Source: Kryptolebias marmoratus
Taxonomy: Eukaryota; Chordata; Actinopteri; Cyprinodontiformes; Rivulidae
Direction: 5' to 3'
Length of the DNA stretch: 64,000 nt
Assembly: GCF_001649575.2 (NCBI RefSeq)
Contig: NC_051441.1
Location: 15,720,909 to 15,784,908, forward strand
This document shows positions 45,391-59,115 of the stretch, one piece after another. The notes under the pieces were generated by a model. It searched no databases. It was not told where the DNA came from and saw only the letters and a program-made list of their open reading frames with translations. The number at the start of each line of letters is the position of its first letter. Positions within the stretch are counted from its first letter, which is position 1. The translations under genes were made by a program, and so were the position numbers.

Positions 45391-47814
45391 GCCTTCCTTC
45401 CCCAAAAATACTAATATCCACTTTAACACAGAAGATTATTTATCTGGATTCCATTCAAAATTAGGTGAAACAGTCAAACACACCAGAAAGAGTAAAATAC
45501 ATGTGTGCTGTTGTCCACAAAAAAAAAGTAGCAACAAAAACAGGTTAGATGTAAAAATGCATCAGGAATTAACCACCAAGAGATTAGTGAAGTGTTAACC
45601 ACTGTACGAAGGAGTTCATAGGTTTCTTCCATTGGTGTCAGACTGGACAGCAGTGATGTATGAGCCTGTGGGAAGGCATGGTGTTATCTGCTGCACTAAC
45701 ACACTGCTGCACACACAGATCAATAATGAACAGTGCTTAACTTGTGTGGCCACACAGCCAATCTTTTGTCACTGTAAAAGGCCCAATCTCCTCCTCTGAC
45801 CTTTGGCACAAAGGTGTCCACAGGGAAAACAAGCAATTCAACCAGAAATGAGGAGGATGAGATAGATTTACTGCGATATCGAAGTCAAAGGGGAACTGTA
45901 TAAGGTAAGCCCTGTGGAACTTGGTTGAAAGCAAAGCACAGCAGTTGTCTTTGCGTTTATGTTTAAAGATAAACAAACGGCGTGAAATTTAATTTAAAGC
46001 ATGCAATCGTATTAAAGACAGAGTAAATGTTTTCTAAGTCAACTTATCTGCTCTTCTTCCAGAGAGATAAATGAGAACATTATGGCACCTTAAAGCTTGA
46101 ACTGTAAATACAATCCTGGAGTCAGCATTTGCTCATTAGGCTCTCATTAATTCACCTAACAATGATATATTCATCCAGATGACCTGCAAGAGCATCCAGG
46201 TTCAAGCTTATTTTTCCATCATAAATGGTTCATCTTCCAGTGTGAAGGGGGGTCTTAGATTGACAAAAAGTGTCTTTTTCAAAAACCATCTTTGAAATCT
46301 GTGATGACCTTCATAGTTCACTTGGGTTTGTATAATATAGAGCCTTGTTTTACAATGAAAATAGCTCAGACTGCTGTCTACTGCAGGTAAGACACATCCT
46401 ACTCTTGTACTAATGTCTTTTTGGGATCACCTGTTCCCTGTTTCCAGTTAGTGTTTCTGAACATGTGAAGCTCAGACTGTTTTCATTAAGCCTCTGATGT
46501 ACACCCTCCCTGCCTGTGGCCCATCTACTGTTTAGCTCTTGACATTTTTCTGGCTTCCTTTGATCCTTCATGTCTTGATTTCTTTTCTTTTAAAGGAACA
46601 ACATATTTTAAATGACCTTTCCCTCTTTCTAAACTCCCCTAAGACTTCAGCAGATGTGGCGTGAAGAGCACCGATCATCAGTTTTGGGCCTGCACAGCTG
46701 TGACAGTGTAGCCGCTGTTTAAAACCTGATTTTTGGATGGATCAGCCTGCATTGTGCGGGGCGCCCATATCTGCTCTTATTTTTCTTAGCCTTTACAGCG
46801 CAGACTTCATCAGTCCTGAACGCTGGTCCCCGAGGTGTTGCTATCGACTTCCTGCAGCAGCAAGACCGAATGCAGTCTGAACGCAGAACATTACTCACAT
46901 TTTTGTTCAGTGGAAACAATTGTGTTCTTTCATAAAAATAAAAAAATAAAGAAATGACACAATGGCATTTGAAAAATGGCAGTGCATTAAACAGGCTGTT
47001 ATTTAAAATGAGCTTGTCATAATTAATGCTCTGAGATTTTTCATTCAAGCGCACAGAGAAATATGCCTCATATGGGGTGGGGTGGGGGCGGGGTGATCAC
47101 AGAGAAGCTAGCATTATGTAAGCAATTCTGAGAGGTATATATGAAAATAAAAGTTGACCTTGTTGCTCTTTCATAGTGTGGGACACCTAACCGTGCTGCA
47201 CAGCTCCCCAATCTGCCGCAGTAAGTGTGTGAGCCTGTGTGTCTTTGCAAGTATTTAGAAAAGTCAGTAAAGTTTCAAACAGGCTTGAGTAAATACATGG
47301 GAATCTTAGAAGGGAATACACTACATATTTCTTTATGTATGTGTGTTTGCAAAGGAGTCTGTACAAACCTGAGGAAACGTGTGTTCACGAGCAAACTTAT
47401 AGACACTCATAAATCAAGGCAAGGTTAAGGAGGAAAAGACTCCAACAATGCAGCAGAGAAATGTGAGTCTTCACTAATAAGGCTGTGTGAACTGAAAATA
47501 ACCTTCCACAGAAATGAGCTTTGATGTAATTGTGTTTACTGGATTTTACTTTATCTTTATGCCACTGTGACAGTCCGCAGTACTGAGCCGTTAAACAGTG
47601 AACAGTGATTTATAGAGTTATTGTTATTCATGCATTGAGGTCACCAGCCTGAGGATTGGTTTATAAATGATGACTGGAAGTCTTTGTTCTGTTTCAGTTC
47701 AAAACTGTGCCGTTACAATACAAAGAAAAAAAAACATAAAGCAAACATAAGGAAATAAATTCATATGAGGTTTGTGTAAATGTCATGGCTTTAGTTGTGT
47801 TGTTATCTTCAAAG
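45391..47814. other. Intergenic, no gene seen
   Basis: AT-rich with scattered short open frames lacking similarity. One notable element is the G-tract at 47074-47093. Confidence 0.5.
47074..47093 (+). other. Perfect G-quadruplex motif
   Basis: Four runs of at least four G separated by single bases (GGGGTGGGGTGGGGGCGGGG). Very short loops predict a stable quadruplex. No gene start is adjacent. Confidence 0.75.
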
Positions 47815-48905
47815 GAAGTTTTTCTGGAATGGTTATGAGCAAATAATATCTTACCTGTTGCAGATAACTCTAGACAGTCTCAGTTTAGAGAAATTGAGTT
47901 TCATTTTATTGAGCTAATTAGTAGTCCACCATAGGATTCCATGTAAAGGAACATAATGTAAAAATAATGGCAACGTAAACCTTTATAAATTGGCCACTAC
48001 ACAACACCTGATTGGAGTTCTTTTAAGACGCACTTATCTACTTTGGGCTTGGCCCCACTTAGGCTAAAGGTTAGCTCATTAGTCCTATCAGAAATAAACT
48101 TCATTTCTCCAAAATGAGGTTATCTGTCATAACGAGTGCTGGTCAGGACTCATTATGCGGACCAAAATGCAGGGAAACTAGGAGCAAATGTAAAATTTTA
48201 ACGATATGATAAAACAAAAAAAGGGCTATCAAGACAACAAAAACTAAACAGTAGAAAAAAACAGTTTGAAGACAAAAAATCAGTGACAGGAACAAACAAG
48301 GAGCAGGAAACAGGAGAATCTGCCGTTGTTTATACAAGGAGTGATGATTAAACTAAAGAATAAAATGTGGGGATGACCGGATGGAATGCAGGTTATCTGT
48401 GGGGAGCTGAGGGAAACAATGACCAGAGACACGAGAAAAATAACAACTAAAGGTCACACATGACTACAACAAAAAGGACAACAAGAACATAACAAAAAAT
48501 GAATATTTTAAATGCTAAAAAACACAAATGCAAAAATCCATAACACTTTCTACAACAGGGTTACGGATAATTAGTTACATAAAATTTCATGGTTGCTTGC
48601 GCAAACAAATAGTGGCAGCAGCAGCTAGCTGTAGCATTTCTGGGGCACATCCAGCAGTAATATTATTATATTCTGTCAGAACGATTTTGTAATCCAACAG
48701 TGACAATAGTGTAAAGGTCTATAAAAGAACTTTTTTTGAGACTAGGGTGGTTTTAAGACAGCAGCAATCCACTTTATCTGTCTGCTTGTCAGTCTGGTTA
48801 AAAATAGACTACTTCTTTCAGCAGAGGTTGTTCAAGGAGCTGTCTACAACAGGTAGACTATTAATTGTTCATAAGCTTTCCACAGAACTACACTTCTAAA
48901 TGATC
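47815..48905. mobile_element. MITE family A copies with an LTR inserted
   Basis: Left arm at 47820-47935, right arm from 48000, interrupted at 48125-48545. Further internal sequence and a second right arm (CTACAACAGGTAGAC) run to about 48905. Two copies or a complex copy are possible. Confidence 0.65.
48125..48545 (-). mobile_element. LTR-like insertion in MITE
   Basis: Starts TGTCATAACG and ends ATCCATAACA, giving TG...CA both ways. Flanking 5-mers TTATC and CTTTC each differ by one base from CTATC, which the MITE consensus predicts here. On the minus strand its layout resembles the LTR at 16765-17211. Confidence 0.55.
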
Positions 48906-50634
48906 TGTTTAACATGGAGACGATGAACCGCTCTAACGGGCCTTTTAGGGAATAAAACGAAAGCCCTCATTGATTTTGAGGCTCTGTGAAAGATCTTTAT
49001 CTGAATTGAGTTGCTCTTCAAAATAAGGTCAATGGTTAAATGAAGCCAGTTATCTTTTCACTCTCCTTTATTGTCTATTGATTTATACAATAGAGCTGAT
49101 AACAGAAGAAGAGAAAATACTCCATACGAGACAGAAGCAAATATCTATGTGCAGGCATGAAACCATGTGCGATCGCAAAGGTACAACCAGAAGAGAGCGG
49201 ACACGATAGGAGGAGCGTAGAAGGCCGTTATCGCTGCTCTCCACTGCCTAATCCTCTGGCAGGTGCCGGACAGGATGGCAGGTTTGCCAACAGCAGGACT
49301 GCATTTGCACTGTGTGAAGGTGTGTGAGAATATGTGTGCAGTTCCTATCAGCCCAGAAGAAAGATTACAGACATGTTTAAGTAGCAAACACATTTTAAGA
49401 TCCTGTTAACCTCTTTGCAAACCCCCCATTTCCATTCATTGTTAGGATATTTTTTAATCAAACCTGCTATTGACTCTCTCACCTGAATTTAGTGGTTTTT
49501 CTGTGGACACTTTTATTTGTGCTTGTTAAGAAAGCAAACGTGTCAGCGTAGATGAAACGTGCCGACTAAAAACATTCAGGCTGTTTTGCTCTAATCACAT
49601 GAAATGTATTAAATGTGGGGTTTTAAACCAATAACACTGTTTTTAAGGACTGACTTTGACTCTTTTTGACTCCTAATTTGCATTTAGACAGCCTGAGAAT
49701 GAGTGTTTAGGAATTAGCATTGCTGAATGAAGACATAGCTGCACTTTTAAATGCATACTAAAACAGGAGCAAGCAGACTCATCTGACAAGGCCAGGATTG
49801 TATTCAGCAGTTTTAAAATGTAATACGGACCTGCACCAGATGTATTATTTTGCACAATGTTCTAACTTGAAGCCAAACAACAAAGTTTATATTTCTACAC
49901 TTGAACTTTTGTCCTATTATCAATGAGACAAACCCAATATTGTGTTATTGTTGTGTTTTAATTGATTCAATGGCGTCAGTGAAGTCATGAAAGTAGTGGC
50001 ATAAAGGAGGAAGAGGAGTCACTGAATTGACACAAGCTCAATCTCCATCAGTCAATTAAAATATCATCAGTGTATCCACTGGGCCACCTGCATTAATAAT
50101 AGCAAATAGTTTCCATTTGTTTCTAATATAATTTCTAAAAAGAATAAAATGTTATTTTTCAACCTAAAAGGCAAACAACTTAGGCTCACTGAGGATTTTA
50201 ACTATCTGTCTAGTATATTTGTCTCACGTGACAGAGTAGATAGTAACAATATAACCACTGAGGTACACTGTGCTGGTAAGGGAGGTAGTCACAGGGCTGA
50301 AAGGATGAATATATTGTCGCGTCGGTGGCTAGATTGATGATTCATGAACAGCCAGGGGCAGCTCAAAGAGGGGCTCATCTTGGTGTATTGCAGAGGCTAT
50401 AATCAAAACTGGATACAGAATAAACTGCAGAATCACAGCGAGAGGCATGAGCGACAATTTCTCTTTCCTGTTTAAAGTAAGAGAATATCTTGCTGGCGTT
50501 CAGGAAAGCCAAAAGGTCAATAACCATGTAGTAAACTCCTCTGGCTGCCAAGTCCTCCATCACCTCCACTGTCACTTTGAGTCAGTGCAGTAATTACAAA
50601 TTGGGATGGAGTGGGAGATGGAGTAACTGATTGG
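48906..50634. other. Intergenic; possible LINE remnant near 50150-50330
   Basis: A short plus-strand frame (EDFNYLSSIFVSRDRVDSNN) vaguely resembles a LINE segment upstream of the 3' end. No functional gene was seen. Confidence 0.3.
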
Positions 50635-51018
50635 GGCCTTGTCCTCAGTAATGAGGGAGCTGCTCCAGTCTGACATGGTAAAGGAGGCGCTGAGCCAAAA
50701 GTCAAAGCTCTTGACTTACGGGTCCAAATACGCTCCGGCTTTTACCAATAATCAAGACGTGTGGATCTTGACCAAAAGAATGAGATCCTGGACACAAATG
50801 GCTGAAATGTGTGGATGCTTGGATCCAGACTTAGAAATAGGGCACACCCAGAATTACCAAAGAGTTTATGTATCGCCTCTGGTATAGGAATGCCTTGGGA
50901 TCCCCCAGGAGGAGATGGAGTGTCTCTGTAGAGAGGGATGTGTGGGTTTCGCTCCAGGACCGATTACCTCCACATCCCAACCATGGCTGAGCAGGATGGA
51001 TGGATGGATGGATAAATG
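50635..51018 (+). mobile_element. Decayed RTE/Rex3-like LINE 3' end with GATG tail
   Basis: Landmarks are GAGCCAAAAGTCAAAGCTCT (50692-50711), GGATCCCCCAGGAGG and a closing (GGAT)n tail at about 50994-51012. GATG-type tails are characteristic of Rex3-like RTE elements. The coding frame is broken. The same family lies in reverse at 5755-6340. Confidence 0.65.
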
Positions 51019-53749
51019 GAAATACAAACACTTTCCTTGTGTGTTTTAAATTAGCACACAGATTTCAAAGAGTCAGCAGAAAGTTTTGGTGTTTTCAGGG
51101 ATATCTTCTGTCATGTTGGCTCACTTTTATGTACCCATCATTTCAGCTCCTTGACCGCCTCTACAACTTTGACGTCACTATTCTACATATATACCGTAAA
51201 AACGTGACATTGAGGTACCCCAAAAACAAGAGTCCTGATTTGATCATAGCGATTTAAAAAGAAGATTCTGTGCGACTAGCTTGTTGATCTTTATATTAGC
51301 CTGCTAGTCTCTTTTTTTTCGCTCTAAAGATGATTTACAGAACGTTTGAGGTTCATAGGAACGTTTTTTTGTTTTGCAGGAAGCTTTACATATTCAAATT
51401 TTACCCACATGATGGTATTTTCATTTCATCTTGAGGAAAACAAAAGTGTTAGGTTTGAATTTTCTGGCAAATGGGTACAAACTGTACAGGGAATGTGGCA
51501 GACCTTTAAACTCATTAAGACTGATTATACCTCGATCATATTAATTAGCAATCCATTAAGTAGTTGTTGAAATATTACAATCACTCCCTAGAGCCACTGC
51601 GCTAGCATATTTGCATATCGCCATGGTTCAGCATTCCCACTTAACATAGCAATGGCACCATTCAAACGCATAATAAACTCTAATGAGACCTATATTTTCA
51701 TAAAGTGTTAGCAAACAAATTACAAATGTAAAGTCCATTTAATCTGCTCCTGAAAGCATCACCAATAAAAGCATGTAAAGCCACTCATATTTCATTGTAA
51801 TATCTAAACGCAGCACGCATCACTGTTCATTAGATGCAAAAGCATCCATTGGTATGATTTTGTATATTATATGAGTGCATGCAAGATTTTGTTTTACTTC
51901 TTTTTAATATGCCATAATAACATAAACACACTGATTTATTATCTTCTGGTTTTACCCAGGAGCTCTGATGTAAGATTGCGTTCAATCAAGTTAAGTGTGA
52001 TTAAAATTTGTCCTTGGAAAATATCACAAGTACATGTGCACTAAAGCTACTCTGCCGCTTACTTTTTGTGACAAACCCGTTATCAGGAAGTAATTACTGT
52101 GTCGATATAAGGTCTCCGTATCTTAATCTGATCTGCTTTAATAGGGGAGTCTGTAAAAGAAGCTAAATTGCATTTTTTTCATCCATTTCACTACAGTTTT
52201 TCCTTGTAGTTTAAATTATTGCTGCACCTTAATACAAAACCTCCTGTAAGTGAATGTTAACCTTGTTTTAGGTAACTTGGTTTTGCTAAAATCTTCATTG
52301 TCAAATGCTTTACGTGCAGCTGATAACATTTCCAAAAGGCAGTGCATTAGGACCCTGAAAGCTTCTCTGTCTCTTGTAGGTTCTTCCACTCCTTCCTCTT
52401 ACCTTACTACTGGCTGGTGGGTTTTCAAGGTGGAGGAGTGGGCAGGAGGGTGTTTAACAGGACGCTGGCCCCTCCATCTACTTTTGGATGAAAAATGTTA
52501 CACTGCTGGGCAGAGATGTAGTACTTTCAAACTGGACCTATGTTAATCAGAAATGGCTATTATTAATGGTTGCTCTCCACCCCTCATTCTGGCCAGATTT
52601 CCTTTCTTACACTCACTCTATCTTGTCCCTTCCCTTCCTCCGACTCTCCCTCCTCGCAGCCGTTTGATTTCTCTCATTTTCTCATGCCACCACCTTGACT
52701 TGTCCTCTAATTCCCCGTCTGATCTGATCTCTTTCTGCTCTCTTTGCCTTTTCTGTGATCATGCTCTCTTAAACCTTTCACTTTCACTTTTAATTCTCAT
52801 CCACAATTTTTTTTTCTTTTCTTATCCTTTAAGGCGTTATCAGAGACAAATTACAGGACTATTCCTTCTAATTAAATTTTAAAAACTTGTAGAGATGATA
52901 GTAAATTTTACAATTAGCTAACTAGTTTTAATGTTCTGAATAGTTTCTTTGGAGTCATTTATCCATGACTGAACAAATGCTTTTGGGGTAGAGGTACTGA
53001 GAATGCGCCATCACTTTGTTTTCTTTCAGAGTCATTTTGTTGAATATAATTCTATTTAAAAAAGATATGTTTACTCTAGAGACTTTATCTATTAGAGGAC
53101 AGGCTTCATTGCTTTTCGTCTTCTATCCTTAACAAAACTCTGCTCTCAAACACACACAATCTTAAAACCTCGTTGCTTCACGCAAATCCGACCGTTTCTG
53201 CTGCTGCTCACCAACCCCAAACCATAAAACACTAAGAAACTGAAAGACTACAGTCCACAGGAACACTTCAGCCCACATCAGTGTTAGATCCAACATGTTA
53301 TGGACAGCAGCAGGCAGTTTCATGGGTAATATAAGTAAAGATCCAGTCACTTTGGTGAAATTCCCAATTAAAGAGTCAGGCTACTGTCTACAAGTCATAA
53401 ACAGGTCTTATTGGGAAAGATGGATACAGATGTGTGGATGAGACTCCAGAGGTCAGTTTAAATGTGCAATATAATAATAATAGTGTGAGAGTTACGCCAC
53501 ATTAAAAAAGTACCAGGTGTTTCCTGGTTTTGGTGATAGTTGTGAGTCTACGATCTTTTAAGCTTAAATATTTCCATAGTCTTAAAAACTTTTGCAGGGA
53601 AAGATTAATTATTTTTGTACAAATACTTCAAGTTCTTGTCATTAGCTTATTTGAAAAAGGTGTTAAAAATTTCATTTTTCTGATCTTATTTATCAACTTT
53701 TGTTTCTTTAATGTTTTTCAATGTGACGTTCACTATTACTGACATCAAT
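51019..53749. other. Intergenic, no gene seen
   Basis: Includes a pyrimidine-rich stretch at 52580-52820. Open frames there reflect base composition, not coding. Confidence 0.5.
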
Positions 53750-54135
53750 TTAAGGGCTAGTTTACATCTTTTTAAAATGGGGTTCTGAATGAATAGCTAA
53801 TATCCTACCTGTTGTAGATAGCTCTTTGAACTGATTGAAGAAAAATTGTTTCATTTTGACCAGATTGATGAGCTAATGGCTAGTCTAAGCAGGGCGACCA
53901 CTGCAGTCTGTTAATTTTGTATTACAGTTGTTTTTATTTACAAGAAAAATAAGAGTAGCAACAGCTAGCTCTCACACTTTTGGTAAGAATATTGTAATAT
54001 TTTTTTTCAGGTAGGAGAACCGAGTAAAGAAAATGGATGGATGGATGAATCCACAAAGACATTTTCGAAATTGGAGTTGTTTTAAGAGAACCTTTATGAA
54101 GAACCCCCCTTCAAACAGCCTGAACTATCACTTTA
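53750..54135. mobile_element. MITE family A copy
   Basis: The left arm has CCTACCTGTTGTAGATAGCT. An internal CAACAGCTAGCTCTCAC follows and the right end is CAAACAGCCTGAACTATCAC then TTTAA. A short GGATGGATGGATG stretch at about 54032 hints at an inserted LINE tail. Confidence 0.7.
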
Positions 54136-55084
54136 ATGTTTGCTTTCCTTTCCGAATGAATACTTGCGTTGGCATACAATATGCTGCCTTCAAATCGAAC
54201 TTGTGAAAAAATAACTGATTACAGAAGTGTTTAGCATTTATTTAGGGAGTTGATTTGATAAACTCACTTTGATAAACTTCTTGGATAAACTCACCTTAAC
54301 CTTAACCAACCACAGCAGAGTATTCCTTCAAGCTTTATTGAGGTAACTAAAGAGCAGGTAGCGTATTGCAGAAAAAGCCATACTGACAACATCTCAAAAC
54401 AATGAGTAACAGTTACATTCATTGAAGACTATTTGTAGCACTGACCTGCTTCCATTGTTTCACTTCCAAATTCATGAATGACTTTAGAGAGGAAATGTGT
54501 GTTTTTGTGGGTAAACACAAGCCGACATGGGAGGAGGGGAAAAGTCATTTTCCTAGAGTTTGTTGCCTCTGTCTGTCATTGGAGTCAACAGGCCTGTATA
54601 GGAAGAAGATGATGGAATACTGAAAGGCAAAGATGTGCGGAAGATTAAGGCAGATGATAAAAGAGAGAGGTTCAAAGAGTGATGACAAAGAGGGGCATAA
54701 AAGAGGAATGCAGATTAAGCAAAAAAAAAGAGCCAAGTTGGAGCCAACAGTTGGAGCAGGTCCATGTGAGTTATAGAGGCTGACAGGTTGATGGTGGCTC
54801 TCACTAAGGAATGTTTAATGAGGCAAACAGGTGGAGGCAGGATGACTGCAGGAAAGAGGAGAGCCTGACAGCATCTGCATGTGGATTTTATCCCAGTCAA
54901 TAAATACTCTACTTATTTTTTATTTCTTACGCGATATTGTCAATCTAAATTAAAATCTCTGTTGTCCCACTGATAGACGTTACTGGATTGTCTTATGATG
55001 GGTGTTTCACGTGTGGATATTTGCCTTTGAGACAGCCAGTTAGTTGCGTATATTTCTTTTTCCTGTTTGAAAATTCTTCCTAAA
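54136..55084. other. Intergenic, no gene seen
   Basis: AT- and purine-rich; no recognisable element. Confidence 0.5.
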
Positions 55085-55250
55085 GTGTCAGTCCAGATTT
55101 TTTTAAGTATGGTTCTATGGATTAATGTGAACAAGTAATGTCTTACTTCTTGTAGATAGATCTTTGAATGTCAAAGGATGGCATCAATCCACTTCTGACT
55201 GCCCTGTTTGGACTAGTCATAGCTCATCTTTCTAGCCAGAATTAAAGCCT
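55085..55250. mobile_element. MITE family A, diverged compact copy
   Basis: The left arm (TAATGTCTTACTTCTTGTAG) runs into right-arm interior (GGACTAGTCATAGCTCATC); the right tip is lost. Confidence 0.55.
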
Positions 55251-55259
55251 TAGCATTTG

Positions 55260-56090
55260 TTAAAGAAAAGCTTATCACCCACCATCTTTTATGCCAGAGT
55301 TTCAAACTAAGGTCATTTTATGTTGAGAAATTATAGCCTTTCTGGTTAAACTTTAAAATTAAAATTATACATTATTTCTGTTAGTGCTCAAAGTATGTAT
55401 TGTGAATCCCTTTGAGCCACATCCACACCAAATGTTTGCTCAATATCTGCAACCATCCAGTGATTATTTTCAGAGAGTGTCAGTGAAATCCATCCAGTGG
55501 TTCCTTTAATATTTTGCTAACAGGCAAACAGGGTTGACTCCAGCAATTAATGCCAAAGTTTTAGGCAAAGATGTCACACAATGAGCAGCACTCAGTTTGT
55601 GTTGGGGAACATTCTTAGCTACTGCTACACCAAGTTTTAGCTCAATATCTGTAAAACTGTCTGAGTTACAGCCATTGTTGTGTTTTCTGAAGTAATTGGT
55701 TTGATTCCAGAGGTAATCAGTTGTAGAGACACATCAAATTGTTCAATTCTCCAAGTGTCATTAAAATGTGTCCAAACGTTCATTAGATATTTGGCTAACA
55801 GGCAAACTGAGTTGACGCCAGTAGATATTGTCAAAGTTTAAAACAAAGATCTGGCGTGATAATTAACCGTTCAGATCACGTGTTGTGGATGACTCTCAGC
55901 TACTACCACCCTACATTTTAGCTCCATGCCTGTAAAATTGACTGAGTTAAAAACATTTTTGACTCCAAGTTTTGAAAGTTTCATTAAAATCTGTCCAGTG
56001 ATTAATGAGATATTTTGCTGACATACAGACAAATACTTTATTGCACACCTTTTGCCCTTCAGTGGCAGGAGATAATTGAACTTTTTTCCA
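55260..56090 (-). repeat. 300-bp repeat family B, tandem units
   Basis: Two to three diverged units on the minus strand with GCTACTGCTACACCAAG, GCTACTACCACCCTAC, AAAACTGTCTGAGTTACAGC and ATATTTTGCTAACAGGCAA. It ends near GCAGGAGATAATTG, the probable terminus of the family. Confidence 0.7.
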
Positions 56091-56175
56091 AACCAATGTT
56101 GTTAAAATAATTATCTACAACAAGTAAGATATTAACTGTTCATAACATATTCCAACAAAACAGTACTTTCAGGAG
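56091..56175. mobile_element. MITE family A, right-arm fragment
   Basis: TATCTACAACAAGTAAGATA and TTCATAACATATTCC match the right arm. Confidence 0.6.
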
Positions 56176-56689
56176 ACAGAGGAATAACTTATAATTTCCA
56201 GCCGTTAGTGTCTTTGTCCATTTTTAGCATCGCACACAAAAGTCCAAGTTTTTTCCAGCACAGGGTCGGAGCAAAAGTTGAGGTCCCACATCACGTAACT
56301 CAGAACAAAGAAAAATTATTCTTTGACTCCAATGGAAAGATAAAATAGAGTATAAGGTGGAATTCCTTGGAGGAAATGAAAAAGGGATGCTGATAAGGGA
56401 AAGCGGGAGACAGATGAGACAGATTCTTTTGAACTTGAGTCCCAGTAAGCCATATAAAGCTGTGGAGAGCGAGGGGGCGGGGACAGAGATAAAACCACCA
56501 AGTATCTATCTATTAGCTCTCCTGCTTGTGGAAATTTTATTCATTACATCTACACTAAAAAAAAATTTTTTAAGAGAACTACATGAAAAAAATCGTGCTC
56601 ATCTTGTCCAGTTCTTTTGATTCTGACTTTTTTTAGCAGGCCTTGGGATCTCCGAGTGTTTTATAGTCTGATGTAGTAAAACGCTTTAG

Positions 56690-56965
56690 TGCCAGGAGCT
56701 GGACAGTTAGCACTGTCGCTCTGCTGCAAGGAGATTTATTTTCTGTGAGGAGTGCTCCTGGTTTTCTCTTGCTTCCTCCCACAGTCCAAAACCGTACAGG
56801 TTGGATTAAAGAATGAATCTAAACTAACTTGAGGTGTGAGTGTGTGTCCATCTGGTTGTTTGTCCTGTGATGGACTGGACCCATCCAGGGTGTACCCCAC
56901 CTCTCACCCCTCTCTGTTAGGCACCAGTTCCCCCCGGTGACCCTGAAAAGGACAATGCCAATGCA
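56690..56965 (+). mobile_element. SINE-like element with L2-type tail
   Basis: Landmarks in order are TTAGCACTGTCGC, CTTCCTCCCACAGTCCAAAA (56770-56789), GTCCTGTGATGGACTGGA and CCAGGGTGTACCCCACCTCT. This is the usual order in a widespread vertebrate SINE/L2 repeat. Confidence 0.6.
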
Positions 56966-58854
56966 GAAATTGCCTTTGCCACTAATGGACTTCTTTTAAT
57001 GTTGTAATCAGGTAGGAAAACTAAACAAGTTTATTCCGAAAGCAAGAATACAGACTCTAACATAAAAGCAGAAGATGTTTATGCATTTTTAATGACTACT
57101 GAGTTTTAAAATAAACTATAAGTCTGGCATCAATTTTTGTTTGGTGAATAATAAATGAACAATGTTAGACTTAGACTATAATGAATAAAAGGCCATTATT
57201 TACAGCATGGAGGCAGCAGGAAAGCCCTAAAGATGGATGTGGTTAAGGAGGAGCATTTTGTGGGGTCTGACGAGCCCCCAGAATAGGGGGTCTGATGTTT
57301 TGACACCCGAAAGTCCGGGAAACCATCACTGATCATGTGTCTGAGGGAATCAGGCAGACACTATGTGCATTCAGCCAGTCGTGAGGTTTCGAATGGGGAA
57401 ACATCCGACTTCTATTTTATGCTTAGTGCTTCACATCTACGCCGCTGACTTACACTCCGCGCTGTGGTTCTGTGTTACGGGCTGTGTTTGTGTAACGCTG
57501 ACATCGTCGCAGGATGCGGTGATTTATGAACGACCAGAGGTGCCTTAAAGACAGACTTGACTTAGCAGCCAAACTGCAGAACCGTTTGGTGAAATGAGCT
57601 GGAGTCAAAGAGGGGGTTTCTGCTGATCAAGAACACACAGCCAATGCCTGCTATACCAAAACTATACAAATAAAAAAAATCACCTTTAACCACATTTATT
57701 TTACATGAAGGTCTTTAGAATAAAAAGATAGAAACCCCCACGTGCAGAGAGAGAACAGAGAGGCAGCTGCTTAGATTGGACCTGCGGCCTTCTTGCTGCG
57801 CCACTTCAGCGCTAACCTTCCCTCTAGCTTGTTAACGTGTAGAAATGGGCACCGTGGATGGGTGGATAGTTTTGTTCATTTCTGTTAGAAAGCATGAAAG
57901 GAAACTAAAACCTTTTCTACACTTGATTGGCTCAGAGTTGTTCCTACCTCTAAATATTTTTCTGCTTCTTATTCTTGCCCTCTGCTGAAAGGTGGGCGAT
58001 AGTTTAAATTTCTGTTTTGTTTTGTTTTTTGCCCACACTGTGCTCATAACGTCCTTTTGAGGCTTAGTTTTTAAGCCCTTGTGGATTTTTAGAGATCTAT
58101 TAGTAGAAATTGCCACATTTTGCCATTTTAACAACCAAAGTTCCCTCAACATGTTTTAGCAGTGAAGGGTAAGAGGAAGGGCATTTAGTTACAACACACT
58201 TCTGACATGCACTAAATCCTTCACACTTCCCATCAAATGTGTTAACTAAATGCCAAGTGTCATGTAGGAATGCTTTAATGGGTCAATATTCACGTGAGAG
58301 AAGAGAAGTTTTCCCTTTATTTTTGAAATAGGTGCCTTCTCAGTCACTGACAGTGTCAGACAATGCCTAAAAGTTAGCTGAAAGAAAATGTAAATACGTG
58401 AATGTGTGTGATTGAAGTACCCTCTGTCATAGAGCATTATGAGACACACAGATGGATGTTGTGTTTGCCTTTGATGCCTCTGTTACCTTACTGAGGCGTC
58501 AGCAGTTTTTTCCCATCTGTCTTTCTCACATTAAGAAGGTGCCAAAAACAAACCCCAGAGAGTTTTAAAAATTGTTCGAAAAATGAAAACGCGGAGACTG
58601 AAAGAATAATGGGACAAAGCTGAGAATGGTAAATGATGATATACACAGAACAAAAGACTGGAAGTAAATCAGATCAGACAGCAAAAATTGGAACGAGACA
58701 ACAGAGAAGAGGACCGAGTCCGCTAATGAATACAATATCTACAAATATCATCTCATGTCTGATTTTGCACATGCTCACCTAATGCTTCAAATCTTATTAT
58801 AGCTCACAGTCAGGGAAGGCATGAAATCATGAAACTGTGCGTGAATGTGTTTGT
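56966..58854. other. Intergenic, no gene seen
   Basis: No recognisable coding region or repeat family. Short frames only. Confidence 0.5.
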
Positions 58855-59115
58855 CTGTCTGTTAGTAAAATATGTCATAAACTACTAAATGGCTTTTAAT
58901 GAAACTCTCATCAAGTAATCACTGGATATGCATCTAAAACTGATTAACATCAGGAGTCAACCCAATTCAAGATGGTCGCTACAGCTAACCAACCATAGAA
59001 AACACTAAAATGACTACAACTCAGTCGGTTTTACAGTTATTGAGCTGATATTTGGTGTGATAATAGCTGGAAGTCATTCCCAAGACATACTTTGGGTGCC
59101 AATAAATTGTGCAAG
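58855..59115 (+). repeat. 300-bp repeat family B copy
   Basis: Contains CATCTAAAACTGATTAACAT, CAATTCAAGATGGTCGC, TACAACTCAGTCGGTTTTAC and CATACTTTGGGTGC. Confidence 0.65.

Noticed and set aside
52553..52882. 109-codon plus-strand frame with hydrophobic segments
   Set aside because: It sits in a pyrimidine-rich stretch; the Ser/Leu/Pro/Phe bias follows from base composition.
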